From assembly GCF_000003815.2 (NCBI RefSeq), contig NC_049991.1, positions 5,425,822 to 5,489,821 of the forward strand: a DNA stretch of 64,000 nucleotides, read 5' to 3'. Each line of letters begins with the position of its first letter. Position 1 is the first letter of the stretch. Below, piece by piece: positions 10,986 to 21,485 of the stretch. A program made the position numbers and the translations under genes. Under the pieces are notes generated by a model. That model was given only the letters and a program-made list of their open reading frames with translations, searched no databases and was not told the DNA's origin. Source of the stretch: Branchiostoma floridae. Its lineage: Eukaryota > Chordata > Leptocardii > Amphioxiformes > Branchiostomatidae.

Positions 10986-13900
10986 TTACGTGGACAAGGA
11001 CGACGAATGTTGGACGTTAATGCATTGCTGTCTTAGAATAAAAGCCTTATATACAAACCTTCCTAGCTGTCTCGTTGTATTGACTGTTGGTCCTTTCATT
11101 AACTCTCTAAACTTGTTTGGGTCTGGTCTTTTAACGTAGAAACTGGGCAGATGTTCTTTTCTTAATGCATTAAAAAATGGACATTCCATGACAAAATGAT
11201 ACTCATCTTCTATCAGTCCTTCTTCACATAATTGACATAACCTTGCTTCTCTTCTAGTCTTATTGTGTCTACCTTTTTCTATGTTGAGTGCATGTGAGGA
11301 GCATCTTAATTGGGATAGGGCTTTCCTGTGGTTAAGAACATTAATAACATTGAGGTAACTTTCCACATTGAATCTATCTTTAACTGTGCAGTATGTTTGT
11401 AACCTAGCTGTGATTTCTATCTGATTGTTCCATGCTTGTATAGCCCCCCTTTTCACTCTTTTCTTGAATACATGAATACATTCTTCTATGTTGCCAACTC
11501 CCTGGTTGAACCATGCTTCTTGAAGACCATAAGCGAACAGCAATTGCTTTACCTGGCTTACCCATGATTTCCTGTTAACCTGATCAAGTTCATACATCAA
11601 CCTGTAACACTTCTTTGTATATCTGTTGTTATCCATTTCTAACACTTTCAGCCAGAACTTAATGATTCTGCTATACCTAAGAACGTACAAGGGATGCCTG
11701 CCTAACTCTCCTCTTACTGCTATGTTGGGTGTGTTCTGCCCTACCCCAAGGTAGAATTTACAAAATTTATTGTGTACTATCTCCAACTGATTACCTGTAT
11801 GGAAACCCCATATTTCACACCCATACATCAGAACTGGAAGTATCATGGTGTCGAACAATTTAAAAACTAATTCTGGTGATATAGCTCCAAATTTGTGAAT
11901 TCTTTTCTTCAGTAAAAATGTAGCTTTTGATGCTTGAGCCGCTAGAGTTTCCTGCGCCTTAAACCACCTTCCACTGGAGGAAATTGTTATCCCCAAATAT
12001 TTATATGAATTCACCACATCTACCTTTTTACCACAATAATACCACTTTTCGGTTCTTTTCAGTTTGCCACCATTCCGAAATACCATCACCTTTGTCTTAA
12101 CCAAGTTTACTGTCAGTTGCCATTTTGAACAGTATGTATTTAAAGCATTTAGTACCCTTTGCAGCCCTATTACTGAGTCAGCACACAGGGCTAAATCATC
12201 TGCAAACATCAAACTTAATATTTCTACATCTCCCACTTGGATACCCCTGCATCCACTTTGTTTTAAGTGATCATCTAAATCTCTTATAAAAAATGCAAAT
12301 AAGAAGGGAGAAAGAATACAACCCTGACGTACTCCCTTAGTGCAATTAAACATCCCACTTATCTCCTCATTAATTCTAACACATGATTTTACCTCTTCAT
12401 ACAGTGCTTGTACAAGCTTTACCATTTTGGTACTTAACCCCCCTTGTAGCAATTTTATCCATAAGTATGCTCTATTCACACTATCAAATGCCTTTGAAAA
12501 ATCAACGAATGCACAATAAAAACGTCCCCGGGGTCTTGTAAGGTATTTATTTACTATAGAATTTAAGCAGAAGAGATTGTCTAAAACTCCGTACCCTTTT
12601 CTGAATCCCATTTGTGACTCAACCAGTTTTTCCCCTGATTCACCCCAATTGTTCAGTCTCTTTCCCAGGATTGTTAAGAATAATTTACCAAAAACTGACA
12701 ATAACGTTATACTTCTATAGTTTTCTACCTCGTCCTTCCTCCCAGATTTAAATAACGGATTTATGATACCTACGGTCCATTGACGTGGAATGACCCCAAA
12801 ATTAAAGCATTTGTTAAATAAGATTTTCAAGTATGGTAGTAAGACTGATATGCTTTCTTTGAAGAACTCTGGTAGAAGATTATCTATTCCTGATGCTTTG
12901 CCTGTTTTCAAGTTCTTGACACTATCTAATATTTCCTGTTCAGTTATTTCTTCATCTAAACTGTCGATAAATTGGTCTGAGTGGGACAACATGTTCTGAA
13001 GAAGTTCAGTAATGTTGATGCTTTCCTCCACTGTGTAATCCTCTCCACTCTCATTGTATAGCCCCTCAAAATAATTTGCAAACTCTTGTGCACCTATGTT
13101 ACCCATACTATTTACTTTCTTTCCTTTAACTAACCTCCAAAACTCCTTTGGATCCCTCTGTACAGTTCTCAATTTAGTTCTCATGTTTTCCCTATGTGCT
13201 CTCCTTTTAGCCCTCACTAATGCTTTATATTCTAGTTTTGCTTGTTTAAAAATCTTCCAATTATTTTCACATTGAACCCGCCTGTATTTATGAAGACTTC
13301 TACTTAGAACTTTTTTTGCCTGTTTACAGTCCAAATCAAACCATTCTTCTTGATTGTTTGGTGTATTCACTCTTTGCCTTGGTTTTTGTCTCATGGGTGC
13401 AGCAGCCATCTCCAGCATTTCACCTATTTTTTCTACAGCAGCATCTAATTCATTCAGTTGAAGATTTAAATTTACTTGTTCTAGGAGAGCTTGTGCACTT
13501 TGTCCGTGTAATAAGTTCCTAAATTCTTCTGACCTATCCTCATACCACTTGTAACGAGTTGTATTATTTGCAGTATGTAAGTTGTCTTTAATCTGTGGTG
13601 AAACCCTATTTGTGTGTATCCTAGTAACCAGGGGCATATGATCAGATTCAGCTCTGGTTACTACTGAGAAGTCTGGGATGGAGTTAAGCATACTGTCTTT
13701 GATTAGTACATAATCAACAACACTTTTACCAGGGTTTCCATCCTTAGTCAGAATGTGGTCCCTTATACAGGTGTAGCTACCTACATTTTTATCCCCGTAC
13801 AGTCTTCCATTAGCAATTCTTAAATTTGCTGTCTTGCATAGATTTATCAGACTGTAACCAAATCCATTAATGCACTTATCTTGAGAAAACCTTGGGGGAG

Positions 13901-14453
13901 GAGCTATGTCGACCAAGTAATCATGTGGAAGGGGTACAAATTTGTCATCATCCTTTCCTTCTACCACATAATCACTTAGAGTTCCTGTTCGAGCATTAAA
14001 GTCTCCCATTATCACATACTCACAATTTTCCATGTCTGATATGTATTGGGACAATTCTGATTCCACTATCTGAAAAATATCTTCAGTGTTGTGTATAGGC
14101 GAATTTTCAGGTGAGACATAAACAATACCAAGTATCAGATTAGCTTCCCATCTAAAAAAGTCTTTGTCAAGGGAGCACCAAATAACATTTTTAGATTGGC
14201 TTGATAGTCTTTTGACACCTTTGTTAAGTTCTTCTCGAATAAAAAGAGCCAATCCTCCAGAATTTCTTATAGCAGATTTCTTCTTACTTCTATTACTGGT
14301 GTAAACTACATACCCTTCCAGGGGAACGTCGTCCTTGTCTTGTGTCCACGTCTCTTGCAATCCAATTATATCATGTTGTTTTAGGAAGTTAATGAAGTCG
14401 GGATCCTCTCGCTTTGACAACAAACCATTTACATTCCATGACATTATTGACAT
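10986..14453 (-). CDS. LINE ORF2: APE endonuclease and reverse transcriptase
   Basis: Intact 1155-residue ORF2 of an APE-type non-LTR retrotransposon. Residues 1 to about 280 form the apurinic endonuclease domain (SWNVNGL at the start, QETW near 33, GDFNA at 150, SDH at 270-272). The reverse transcriptase follows, with NYRSITLLS, FVDFSKAFD, VRQGCILSPF and the FADD catalytic box near residue 751. Near the C-terminus C-x2-C plus H-x4-C (CQLCEEG and HFVMEC) form a zinc-knuckle-like site. It nicks target DNA and copies its RNA in place. No frameshift or stop breaks the frame, so it is a recent insertion. It lies antisense in the GPCR intron. The clade (CR1/L2, Nimb or another) cannot be settled by eye. 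Confidence 0.92.
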   Translation of the reverse strand: MSIMSWNVNGLLSKREDPDFINFLKQHDIIGLQETWTQDKDDVPLEGYVVYTSNRSKKKSAIRNSGGLALFIREELNKGVKRLSSQSKNVIWCSLDKDFFRWEANLILGIVYVSPENSPIHNTEDIFQIVESELSQYISDMENCEYVIMGDFNARTGTLSDYVVEGKDDDKFVPLPHDYLVDIAPPPRFSQDKCINGFGYSLINLCKTANLRIANGRLYGDKNVGSYTCIRDHILTKDGNPGKSVVDYVLIKDSMLNSIPDFSVVTRAESDHMPLVTRIHTNRVSPQIKDNLHTANNTTRYKWYEDRSEEFRNLLHGQSAQALLEQVNLNLQLNELDAAVEKIGEMLEMAAAPMRQKPRQRVNTPNNQEEWFDLDCKQAKKVLSRSLHKYRRVQCENNWKIFKQAKLEYKALVRAKRRAHRENMRTKLRTVQRDPKEFWRLVKGKKVNSMGNIGAQEFANYFEGLYNESGEDYTVEESINITELLQNMLSHSDQFIDSLDEEITEQEILDSVKNLKTGKASGIDNLLPEFFKESISVLLPYLKILFNKCFNFGVIPRQWTVGIINPLFKSGRKDEVENYRSITLLSVFGKLFLTILGKRLNNWGESGEKLVESQMGFRKGYGVLDNLFCLNSIVNKYLTRPRGRFYCAFVDFSKAFDSVNRAYLWIKLLQGGLSTKMVKLVQALYEEVKSCVRINEEISGMFNCTKGVRQGCILSPFLFAFFIRDLDDHLKQSGCRGIQVGDVEILSLMFADDLALCADSVIGLQRVLNALNTYCSKWQLTVNLVKTKVMVFRNGGKLKRTEKWYYCGKKVDVVNSYKYLGITISSSGRWFKAQETLAAQASKATFLLKKRIHKFGAISPELVFKLFDTMILPVLMYGCEIWGFHTGNQLEIVHNKFCKFYLGVGQNTPNIAVRGELGRHPLYVLRYSRIIKFWLKVLEMDNNRYTKKCYRLMYELDQVNRKSWVSQVKQLLFAYGLQEAWFNQGVGNIEECIHVFKKRVKRGAIQAWNNQIEITARLQTYCTVKDRFNVESYLNVINVLNHRKALSQLRCSSHALNIEKGRHNKTRREARLCQLCEEGLIEDEYHFVMECPFFNALRKEHLPSFYVKRPDPNKFRELMKGPTVNTTRQLGRFVYKAFILRQQCINVQHSSSLST

Positions 14454-14504
14454 TGTGTTTCTTTCATTACAGTGTTTGCAGGCATTTTCCTCATTGCCAA
14501 AGAC

Positions 14505-16070
14505 TCATACAAGATTACAATATTTTGACTTATGCCCATATTGACCACAAGTGAAACACTGAATTCTGTGTCTACATATATTGACATTGTGACCATTAAT
14601 ACCACACACTTGGCATTTCTGCATGCTTTGTTTAATCTCTCTGTAGTGTTTATTTCCCTGTGTCTTACAGTCAGGATCACATAAATCTAGACCTGTTTTG
14701 TCCATGATAGACCGGGCCCAAGTTTCGGTGCCTTTCTTACTCACATGTAGTCCGTCTTTGCTAAACATGCTGGTATCTATCAAACCTTCTACCATGAATA
14801 TGTTTGTGCAGTCCACATACCTGGCGCCTTCAAGATGGCTCACCAGACGTTCTAGAAGGTTGTTTACCTGCATTGCCATATCATTTTTCATCTTGCAATC
14901 TCCCCTGGGTAGCAGACTTGTGAACACTACCTCACATCCTGGCTGATATTTCCTGACTTCTTCATACACATTTCTAAACTTGGTCTCTATTTCTTCCAGA
15001 GAGTCCCTACCAACATTGTTCGTCCCAGCATGTATAATCACCTGCTTTACTTCAGTTCCCACAGATAACAAAACCGATAACTTTGATTCCACAGTTTCGA
15101 TTTTAGCACCTGGGAATGCTGAGACTACTAGCTGACTACCTGTTCCGTACCTTTCCCTCATGCCTGTATCTGTGTTCAAGTAGCTACGTATTCGACTTAC
15201 ATTGGAGTCACCAATCAGCAGGGACCTTCCCTCAGTTCTTTGCGGAGTTTCCTGCACTACTGTAGTCCTTACTGTTATACTCTCACCAGGTGGACTATCT
15301 TCCTCATGTCTGCCTCCGTTGCTGAGTTGTCCACTATCAGTACTAGCTTCTCTTAATGATGCATTCTCCTCCTGCAATCTTCTCATCTCGGATGATTCAG
15401 TACTTCTTGTATGCTTGGGTGCATTGCTGTACAGACTCTCCTGTATTGAGGCTAGGGAGGTCATGTTTTTCTTTAACTCCCCTGTTACTGATTCATCTCT
15501 GGTTTGTTTTGTGGCATCTGTAACCTGTGAACTAGGAGATGGGCAGAGCTCAATACCTTTATCTGCACTTCTATCGTGCCCTGCTCCAGAAATTACAGAT
15601 AACGTTGAGCCTTGTTCTATGTTGTCAACCTCACTTTCAGGGGTCAAGGGGAGCTTCTGCATCTCCTCCTGTTCTGCTGGAGTATTAGAACTAAAACAAG
15701 ATAAACATACGCATCGGTTGCTTTCTTCTGTTGAAATTGTCTTGTTGCACATCTGACAGCAAGCACATGTAGGCTGGGTGTTTGTACTGTCCCTAAGATT
15801 CCGCAGCCTTATCATCATCTGTTCATGGTCTCTTTCGTCTTCTGCCTGTTCTCTGGCCCATGCATCATTCAGATCATCTAACTCATCATATTCTTTCTCC
15901 ATGTGTTTAAGCAGTACCTCTGCCATGTCACTTTTAGCTTTCAACACATTATCAGACTTATCTATTCCTCTTCTGCCTAGTTCTACACGGAGTTCAGATA
16001 GTTTCAACTTTGGAACCAGAGCCAGGGCTACTTCTCTGATGAATCCGCACACTTTGGCCTGACTCCCCAT
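14505..16070 (-). CDS. LINE ORF1: esterase-like and CCHC zinc-knuckle protein
   Basis: 521-residue ORF1 upstream of ORF2, starting at the ATG at 16068-16070. Order of parts: a helical N-terminus, a Cys-rich patch (CACCQMC to CVCLSC, about 103-127), a Ser/Thr-rich linker, an SGNH/GDSL-hydrolase-like domain (LLIGDSN near 287, HAGTNNVG, DGLHVS near 437) and two CCHC knuckles (CQVCGINGHNVNIC and CFTCGQYGHKSKYC) near the end. ORF1 proteins of CR1/L2-type LINEs are known to carry such esterase domains; the knuckles suggest RNA binding. ORF1 ends in TGA at 14505-14507. ORF2 is in the same frame, with 17 open codons between that TGA and its ATG. Whether ORF2 is made by reinitiation or readthrough is open. 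Confidence 0.88.
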   Translation of the reverse strand: MGSQAKVCGFIREVALALVPKLKLSELRVELGRRGIDKSDNVLKAKSDMAEVLLKHMEKEYDELDDLNDAWAREQAEDERDHEQMMIRLRNLRDSTNTQPTCACCQMCNKTISTEESNRCVCLSCFSSNTPAEQEEMQKLPLTPESEVDNIEQGSTLSVISGAGHDRSADKGIELCPSPSSQVTDATKQTRDESVTGELKKNMTSLASIQESLYSNAPKHTRSTESSEMRRLQEENASLREASTDSGQLSNGGRHEEDSPPGESITVRTTVVQETPQRTEGRSLLIGDSNVSRIRSYLNTDTGMRERYGTGSQLVVSAFPGAKIETVESKLSVLLSVGTEVKQVIIHAGTNNVGRDSLEEIETKFRNVYEEVRKYQPGCEVVFTSLLPRGDCKMKNDMAMQVNNLLERLVSHLEGARYVDCTNIFMVEGLIDTSMFSKDGLHVSKKGTETWARSIMDKTGLDLCDPDCKTQGNKHYREIKQSMQKCQVCGINGHNVNICRHRIQCFTCGQYGHKSKYCNLV

Positions 16071-16480
16071 TGCTGAGGTCTCTACACAACACAATTTATA
16101 AATTGGAAAAGGCCACCTTAATGTGTCGGTCTCCTAGCGAAGATTCGGCTTGGGGCGTCTTCCCGCCAAGGCCCCCTAGGTGCTCCGGCGATGCTCCCGT
16201 AACCTGCAAAGCAATGGGATACTTTGCCAGTATCATAAAATTCTGCAACAATATCAGGGTATGCTCATTGTTGTTTCCTCCAACAACAGTATCAACACCA
16301 ATTACTAGCTACCCACCGGCATGGGCCCTTTATCAGGGCCCGTTGAGTGTGCCACGTCTGAGTCGGTGGGGAGGGGGGCGACCTACGCCACTTCTTCCGG
16401 TTGGCTTTTCCGGGTCGTTCTGTTTGTCTCCTGAGCTCAGCGTCGCCCCGAGTCTTCTCTAGGACCTTGCAATCCTCTCA
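16071..16480 (-). mobile_element. Probable 5' UTR/promoter of the LINE
   Basis: GC-richer non-coding stretch directly upstream of ORF1, with polypurine and polypyrimidine blocks, ending in more AT-rich intron DNA. It is taken as the LINE 5' UTR from its position. The 5' boundary and target-site duplication were not found. Confidence 0.45.
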
Positions 16481-17704
16481 CAAACAGTAACAGTCTTCTG
16501 GCGCTAATACCGAGTCAAAGAATTACACTTTTCTCGAGAACGTCTCGAGTCGTATAAAGTGGCACATGTAATACCCCCAATCCTTGTACAATCTGAGCGG
16601 TTTGCTCTGACTGTTCGCTGTACATAGTCATCTATGTTTGGGATGGTTACGGGTATCAATTCCTGTTTTGGGTCACAGCACTCAGTGGCGCATCCCTACT
16701 CTTGTTGAAATATCATTCAAATTGTTGCCTGTTTGTTTGTTTAAATTTATTTGTTTTGTGACGGCTTGTTTCCTATTCAGACAGCTTCGACTGTGTCTAT
16801 TTCTTGTTTGTTGTTTTTTGCAATCTTTATTATTTAAGCGGCACTATATACGTACACAAAGGTGGCCACCACATATATAATTGTAAATTGAAGAAAAAAA
16901 AGAAAATCCAAAGACGAATGAATTGTCCCATGTATTCAAAACAGCAACAGCCCACCTTGTACTCACTATAGATACAAATACACAAAATTCAAAACAATCA
17001 TTCAGTAAACCACATTTCGTTGAGAGAAATTTAAGTGATATATGAATTTTTCTGTTTTTATTACGGTTTCTTCTTATCTTTGTGCTACGTTGTGTCAATG
17101 CTGTAGAAGAGGTAAACAAGATTTCAAAGCAGGCAGCCTCAAAGAGTACTGGCGATTTTCAAAGAACAAAACTGTATCCGTTCTAATCATGATATGTAAT
17201 CACGCACCGTCTTTCATGCTATTTATCATTGCATGCCTTGTAAAGCTTCGCATTTATTAGGCATTGAAACGCTTGATGAGAACACAGAACTCTACATCAC
17301 TCACACGTGTGTCTTTCCTCGTTTTAAGTCCGGCGGCGTTGTTTGAATGGCCTTGAATGATTGAATCCAGACGAATACCCATCACATGTTGTGTCCTTGA
17401 TGAGCACACGTGCGTGGTGGCAATTCTAAAAGCAATTACGCCTAACGTACTTATGTTCTTTATTTTTGATGGTTTCAAACGAAACAGAATTATCTAAAAT
17501 ATATATAAATTCAGTGACAACGTTGCGATTTCCAGCAACCTGCATATGCGTTTCACGTTTCTATAATCGCAGGGGAAATTGGTACAAATTTGCAGATTTT
17601 GCCCAATTTCCTAGCGCAATTTGACGCAAATCGAACACTTAACTGAACTCCATGCCCTCGTAGCTAGGAATATTTTCTTCAATCCACGAAGTCTCTCACG
17701 GTAA
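16481..17704. other. GPCR intron, no recognised element
   Basis: AT-rich DNA with short open frames only. No splice-supported exon or named repeat. Confidence 0.4.
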
Positions 17705-18294
17705 GGGCATGTTGATTTTATTGTAAGGATGACATCCGCGCTCATCAACTTTTGGCCGTCTCCAACGAAACAAGTGCTTTTGAAAAAAGCTGTGTCTTGG
17801 CTTGTAGTAGAGATAATTTGCTTGTCTGCTAAATACGTCTGCAGTATATTGTCCTTTACAAAGTGTTGTTTCCAAGCTGCCTATAATTGGGCAGGTATCA
17901 TCAACTGATAGGTAAGATAGAGTAGGTGGTAGAGATGGTTTTGAAAAAAAGTTTCCAACCATACTGTTAATAGTACAAAGCACTGTTGTAAATAAAATGA
18001 GTACATTTATGCCGTAGATTGCAAAAATATCAGAAAACGGGTACCAATGTCATATAGTTATTTTAAAAAAATAGCCATTTCAAAGGTCAAAGATGAAGAT
18101 ATGACAGAACCAAAAATGAAGACTATTATTTGGTATACCATACTCTGTGTGCTAAGTCATTTGTTAGATAAACCTTTCTGGCCACTTAAATTTCTGAAGG
18201 CATCTTTTTGGCCAAATGTTTTTAATTCCCTTGCTCGCATCAGTTTTGGGAATTCCCATAGGATGTCATCCATATGATCAAATCAACATGGCCT
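17705..18294. repeat. Harbinger-like MITE, about 590 bp (family B)
   Basis: The ends GGGCATGTTGATT and AATCAACATGGCC are inverted repeats, with GGATGACATCC and GGATGTCATCC just inside. TAA flanks both sides, a 3-bp target duplication of PIF/Harbinger type. Related copies are at 32427, 44481 and 61303. Confidence 0.7.
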
Positions 18295-18344
18295 AATGAT
18301 AAAGCGCAAATGTTTATTTGATAATTGTGTTTTATTTTCAACAG

Positions 18345-19328
18345 GCGGTGAAGTACACGGCGACCAAGACCACAAAGCATGCCATAGGGGGTATCGCCAT
18401 GGTGTGGACCGCGTCTACTATCATCTGTCTACCGCCTCTTCTGGGCTGGGGGACCGATAGCTTCCACCCGGGCCTCTACCCTCGCTGCGACTACACCGAC
18501 AATTTCATCTACGTCCTCTACTCCACCGTGGGATCCTTCTTCGGGCCCCTTCCCATCATGCTCGTGGTCTACACGCGGATCTTCATCGCCGCAAGGTCCC
18601 GGATCAGGAAACTGCGCAAGCGCAGTGGCATCCGCCGCTCTACTAGCATCACTACCGCAAACTTGCACCGTTTGGAGGCACCCGAGGGGAAAAACGCGCA
18701 GACAAGAAGTAAGGAAGGAAAGGGAAAGGAGATCAAGATGAAAGCGGGAATCTCGTCGTGCCCTCTTACAGCTGAAACAATCAATGAAGACACGCCCCCT
18801 ACCACACCAGGTGTTTTGATACGTCCGGAGAAGTTAACGGCTGTCTACTCGAAACACGCCCTCAACAACAGCAGGCCGAAACAAGCCCACAAGAACGGGA
18901 CAAGCTCGCATCACGCACCGCAAGTGTTCAACGAGAAACCCACGGATTTTCACAGAAGCGCACCACTTACGGACGTAGAGGCAGTCAGCTTGAACGTCGT
19001 ACCACGGGAAGACCCGGTCCTCAAGGAAGCCAAGGAACGTCGCTGGAAAATGATGCAGGCCAAAGAGCGCCGCCTAACGATTGTCATCTGTATCGTCACC
19101 GGCGCCTTCGTCACTTGCTGGAGTCCGTTCTTCGTGGCTTACGTGGTGAGAACGGTTCACGAGTCTTTGGTGTCCCCCGCGCTATTCAGAGGCTTTGTGT
19201 GGCTGGGATACTGCAACAGTGCGCTCAACCCCATCATATACACACTGCTCAACACGGACTTCAGACAGGCTTTTCAACAAGTGTTGATCAGGAAGTTTAG
19301 CGCACCGTTTCGCGGCGGTAACAACTAG
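18345..19328 (+). CDS. 5-HT1-like biogenic amine GPCR, exon 2 (TM4 to C-terminus)
   Basis: Second coding exon, after the acceptor TTTTCAACAG; gives residues 142-468 and the TAG stop. Visible parts: W162 (4.50) in TM4; LPPLLGW; TM5 with S201, T202 and S205 at 5.42, 5.43 and 5.46 and P209 at 5.50; a long third intracellular loop (about 226-383) rich in Lys and Arg; TM6 with C-W-S-P (399-402) where most aminergic receptors have C-W-L-P; TM7 with W427 and NPIIY (436-440); and a short tail. The IFIAARSRIRKLRKR start of loop 3 resembles 5-HT1 receptors. The last 60 or so bases of this exon and the stop are repeated downstream. Confidence 0.9.
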   Translation, partial: AVKYTATKTTKHAIGGIAMVWTASTIICLPPLLGWGTDSFHPGLYPRCDYTDNFIYVLYSTVGSFFGPLPIMLVVYTRIFIAARSRIRKLRKRSGIRRSTSITTANLHRLEAPEGKNAQTRSKEGKGKEIKMKAGISSCPLTAETINEDTPPTTPGVLIRPEKLTAVYSKHALNNSRPKQAHKNGTSSHHAPQVFNEKPTDFHRSAPLTDVEAVSLNVVPREDPVLKEAKERRWKMMQAKERRLTIVICIVTGAFVTCWSPFFVAYVVRTVHESLVSPALFRGFVWLGYCNSALNPIIYTLLNTDFRQAFQQVLIRKFSAPFRGGNN

Positions 19329-19920
19329 TTTCCATTCACTGTTCAACTGGACTGTTGAAGCCTTGCAGCACTGTACCAACGGGCCACCGTACTTAGACAG
19401 ACACATGCATATACACGTGATAACTACTGTGTAGACAGGCCTTTAAAGTAAACAAGTGTTGATCAGGACGTTTAGCGCACAGTTTCGCGGCGGTAACAAC
19501 TAGTTTCCATTCACTGGTCATCTGGACTGTTGAAGCCTTACAGCACTGTACCAACCGGCCACCGTACTTTAACAGACACATGCATATACATGTGATAACT
19601 GCTATGTAGACAGGCCTTTAAACAAGTGTTGATCAGGACGTTTAGCACACAGTTTCGCGGCGGTAACAACTAGTTTCCATTTACTGTTCAACTGGACTGT
19701 TGAAGCCTTGTAGCAGTGTACCACCGGGCCACCGTACTTCAACAAAGTACAGACACATGTTACCTGTCGACACATGTATATGCTGCATATACATGTGTCG
19801 ACAGGTAACAGCTAAGTTCCATTCACTGTTCAACAGGGTTGGTGAAGCCTTGTAGCATTGTACTACCCGACCACCGTACTTCAACAGACACATGCATGTC
19901 CTTCATGTACATACATAGCT
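19263..19920 (+). repeat. Tandem repeats derived from the GPCR last exon and 3' UTR
   Basis: Units of 170-175 bp start with AGACAGGC at 19263, 19433 and 19608, and a partial fourth unit follows. The first unit is the true end of the coding exon. Later units repeat AAGTGTTGATCAGGA, TTTCGCGGCGGTAACAAC and the stop TAG, then the 3' UTR. Only the first copy is in the receptor frame. Confidence 0.88.
19758..19810. repeat. Perfect 53-nt palindrome
   Basis: 26-nt arms around a single central base at 19784; each arm includes GTCGACACATGTATATGC. It sits inside the fourth, degenerate 3' UTR repeat, where the other units lack it. Confidence 0.9.
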
Positions 19921-20024
19921 ACGCTAGTAGTACACTGTGTAGACTGGCATCATTTGAAAACTGTATGTCACTATATCAACACTGGGTTTTCCTCTATAGA
20001 TCTACAGCTCATATCTAGATGAAA

Positions 20025-20110
20025 GTTAGACATTCAGGTAATAATCAAGATACCAAAATAATACCAAAAAGCAGTTACTCGAGCAAACTGGATCATATCC
20101 ATTCACTGCT
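20025..20110. repeat. Repeat of the GACATCCAGGTAATAA family
   Basis: Contains GACATTCAGGTAATAATCAAGATACCAAAA and CAAACTGGAT, matching the arms at 25612-25695 and 35844-35937. Diverged copy. (Block quoted in two pieces in the element: GACATTCAGGTAATAATCA, then AGATACCAAAA.). Confidence 0.5.
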
Positions 20111-21055
20111 CAACAGCTTCAAAGTCGTTCTACAGCAACAACTTCTTTCTCCGGACAGCCAAAAACTTTGGTACTCTCTTAAAGACAATTGTTTCCCTTC
20201 TGAATACAATCTTCAAGCCTTCAATACCAATGTTCATTGCTGTCTCTTTTCATGCCAATTTTCAACACCTATCAATTTAGTTCATTTCCTAGTCATAGAA
20301 GTGGTCAAATGGCATTGCTCTGAACGAATTCGAACCCGTTAAAATGTTGTCTGTATGTTCTTGGCCTAAAAACATTTGTCTGAACATTGACACGTGCTAG
20401 TGAGTCAACTTCCGTTTATTCCTTGTATGACATTTGCATTCCACGCAATGATACTTGCATTGCTACAATACTATGTATTAAGGGTTATTGCAATTTGACT
20501 TAAATGGTTATGCGCAGTACTGTTAGTGTAACTTTTGCACTTATGTCAGTTTTATGTAGTGATTGCACTTCATGGTAATCTTAACGATTTGCAGTTGTTA
20601 AATATGATATTGCAGTCTATGCTGTACTTATTGCACTTTTTTCCACGGTAGTTCAGTCATATTACTGTGCTTCATTTTTGATATTTTGTGCAGCAAGTAT
20701 TGTAGATTTGTACTTCAGTTATTGTGTAGATATTTGCAGTTTTTCACATATTGCATCGTTTTTTTCTTGCGTACGTATTGCAGTTTTGCACTAGAGTTCT
20801 TGCAGTATTGTTTTGTCACTGGCGAAGAAGTAAATGATTTGGAACGTGGTTTGAATATGCTGTCAGTAGAAGGAACATTAAATAAAATACAGCTTGCAAC
20901 CATTCAATCGTATTTTGGTTTATACATACGTGTATCATCAGTAAGACATAATGCATTCACACAGTGCCTTATACTCTTTAGAGAGCGAGTCTTAATATAA
21001 AGATGTGGGGGTGGGTACTTCTGATCTGATGGCAGTTTAAAGAAACATGCACATA
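20111..21055. other. Unassigned DNA with recurring TTGCA words
   Basis: Between about 20400 and 20810 the words ATTGCA and TTGCAG recur every 20-40 bases, suggesting an old degenerate tandem repeat. No gene is supported. Confidence 0.35.
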
Positions 21056-21072
21056 TGGCTTTCCATGTTCTG

Positions 21073-21200
21073 AAGAAAGGAAAAAGGAGAAAGTAGGGAA
21101 GAAAGAAAGAAAAAGAAAGAACGAATTCGAAAGAATGAAAGAAAATGAGTGAATGGGATGGATAGATGCATGCATGAATGAATGAATGAATGAAAGCAAT
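21073..21200. repeat. Purine-rich and (GAAT)n simple repeat
   Basis: GAAAGAAAGAAA-type runs pass into repeated AATG units (ATGAATGAATGAATGAA) on the plus strand. Confidence 0.85.
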
Positions 21201-21324
21201 AAAGTGTTAGTTCAGCTTTCTGTAGAGTTACTCTTCCACTGGTGGTGACATAGAAGACACAGTATTTACAGGTTCATTGTACCTGGGAAGTTCCCTTAGC
21301 TCTTTTCGACAAGCACAATGAACA

Positions 21325-21485
21325 ATGGACCACGGCTTAACGTCCCGTACTAAGGACTGCGAGTCTTTGCAGTAGCGTGCATGTTGAGTGAGGACAAGAT
21401 GGATAGCATGATACAGGATTTGAACCCAGGACCACTGGTTTCTGGGTCAAACACCCCGCAATTTTCCCGCCACGCGACTCCACAA
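21325..21485 (-). mobile_element. tRNA-derived SINE
   Basis: On the minus strand an A-box-like GTGGCGGG stretch and a B-box GGTTCAAATCC are followed by ACTCAACATG and GTACGGGACGTTAA, the body seen in the SINE at 8487. Truncated or diverged. Confidence 0.6.

Noticed and set aside
15202-15756. 184-codon open frame on the plus strand
   Set aside because: Antisense shadow of LINE ORF1, without motifs of its own.
20686-21000. 104-codon open frame
   Set aside because: Lies in a degenerate TTGCA-rich repeat area; Cys/Phe-rich text follows from base composition.
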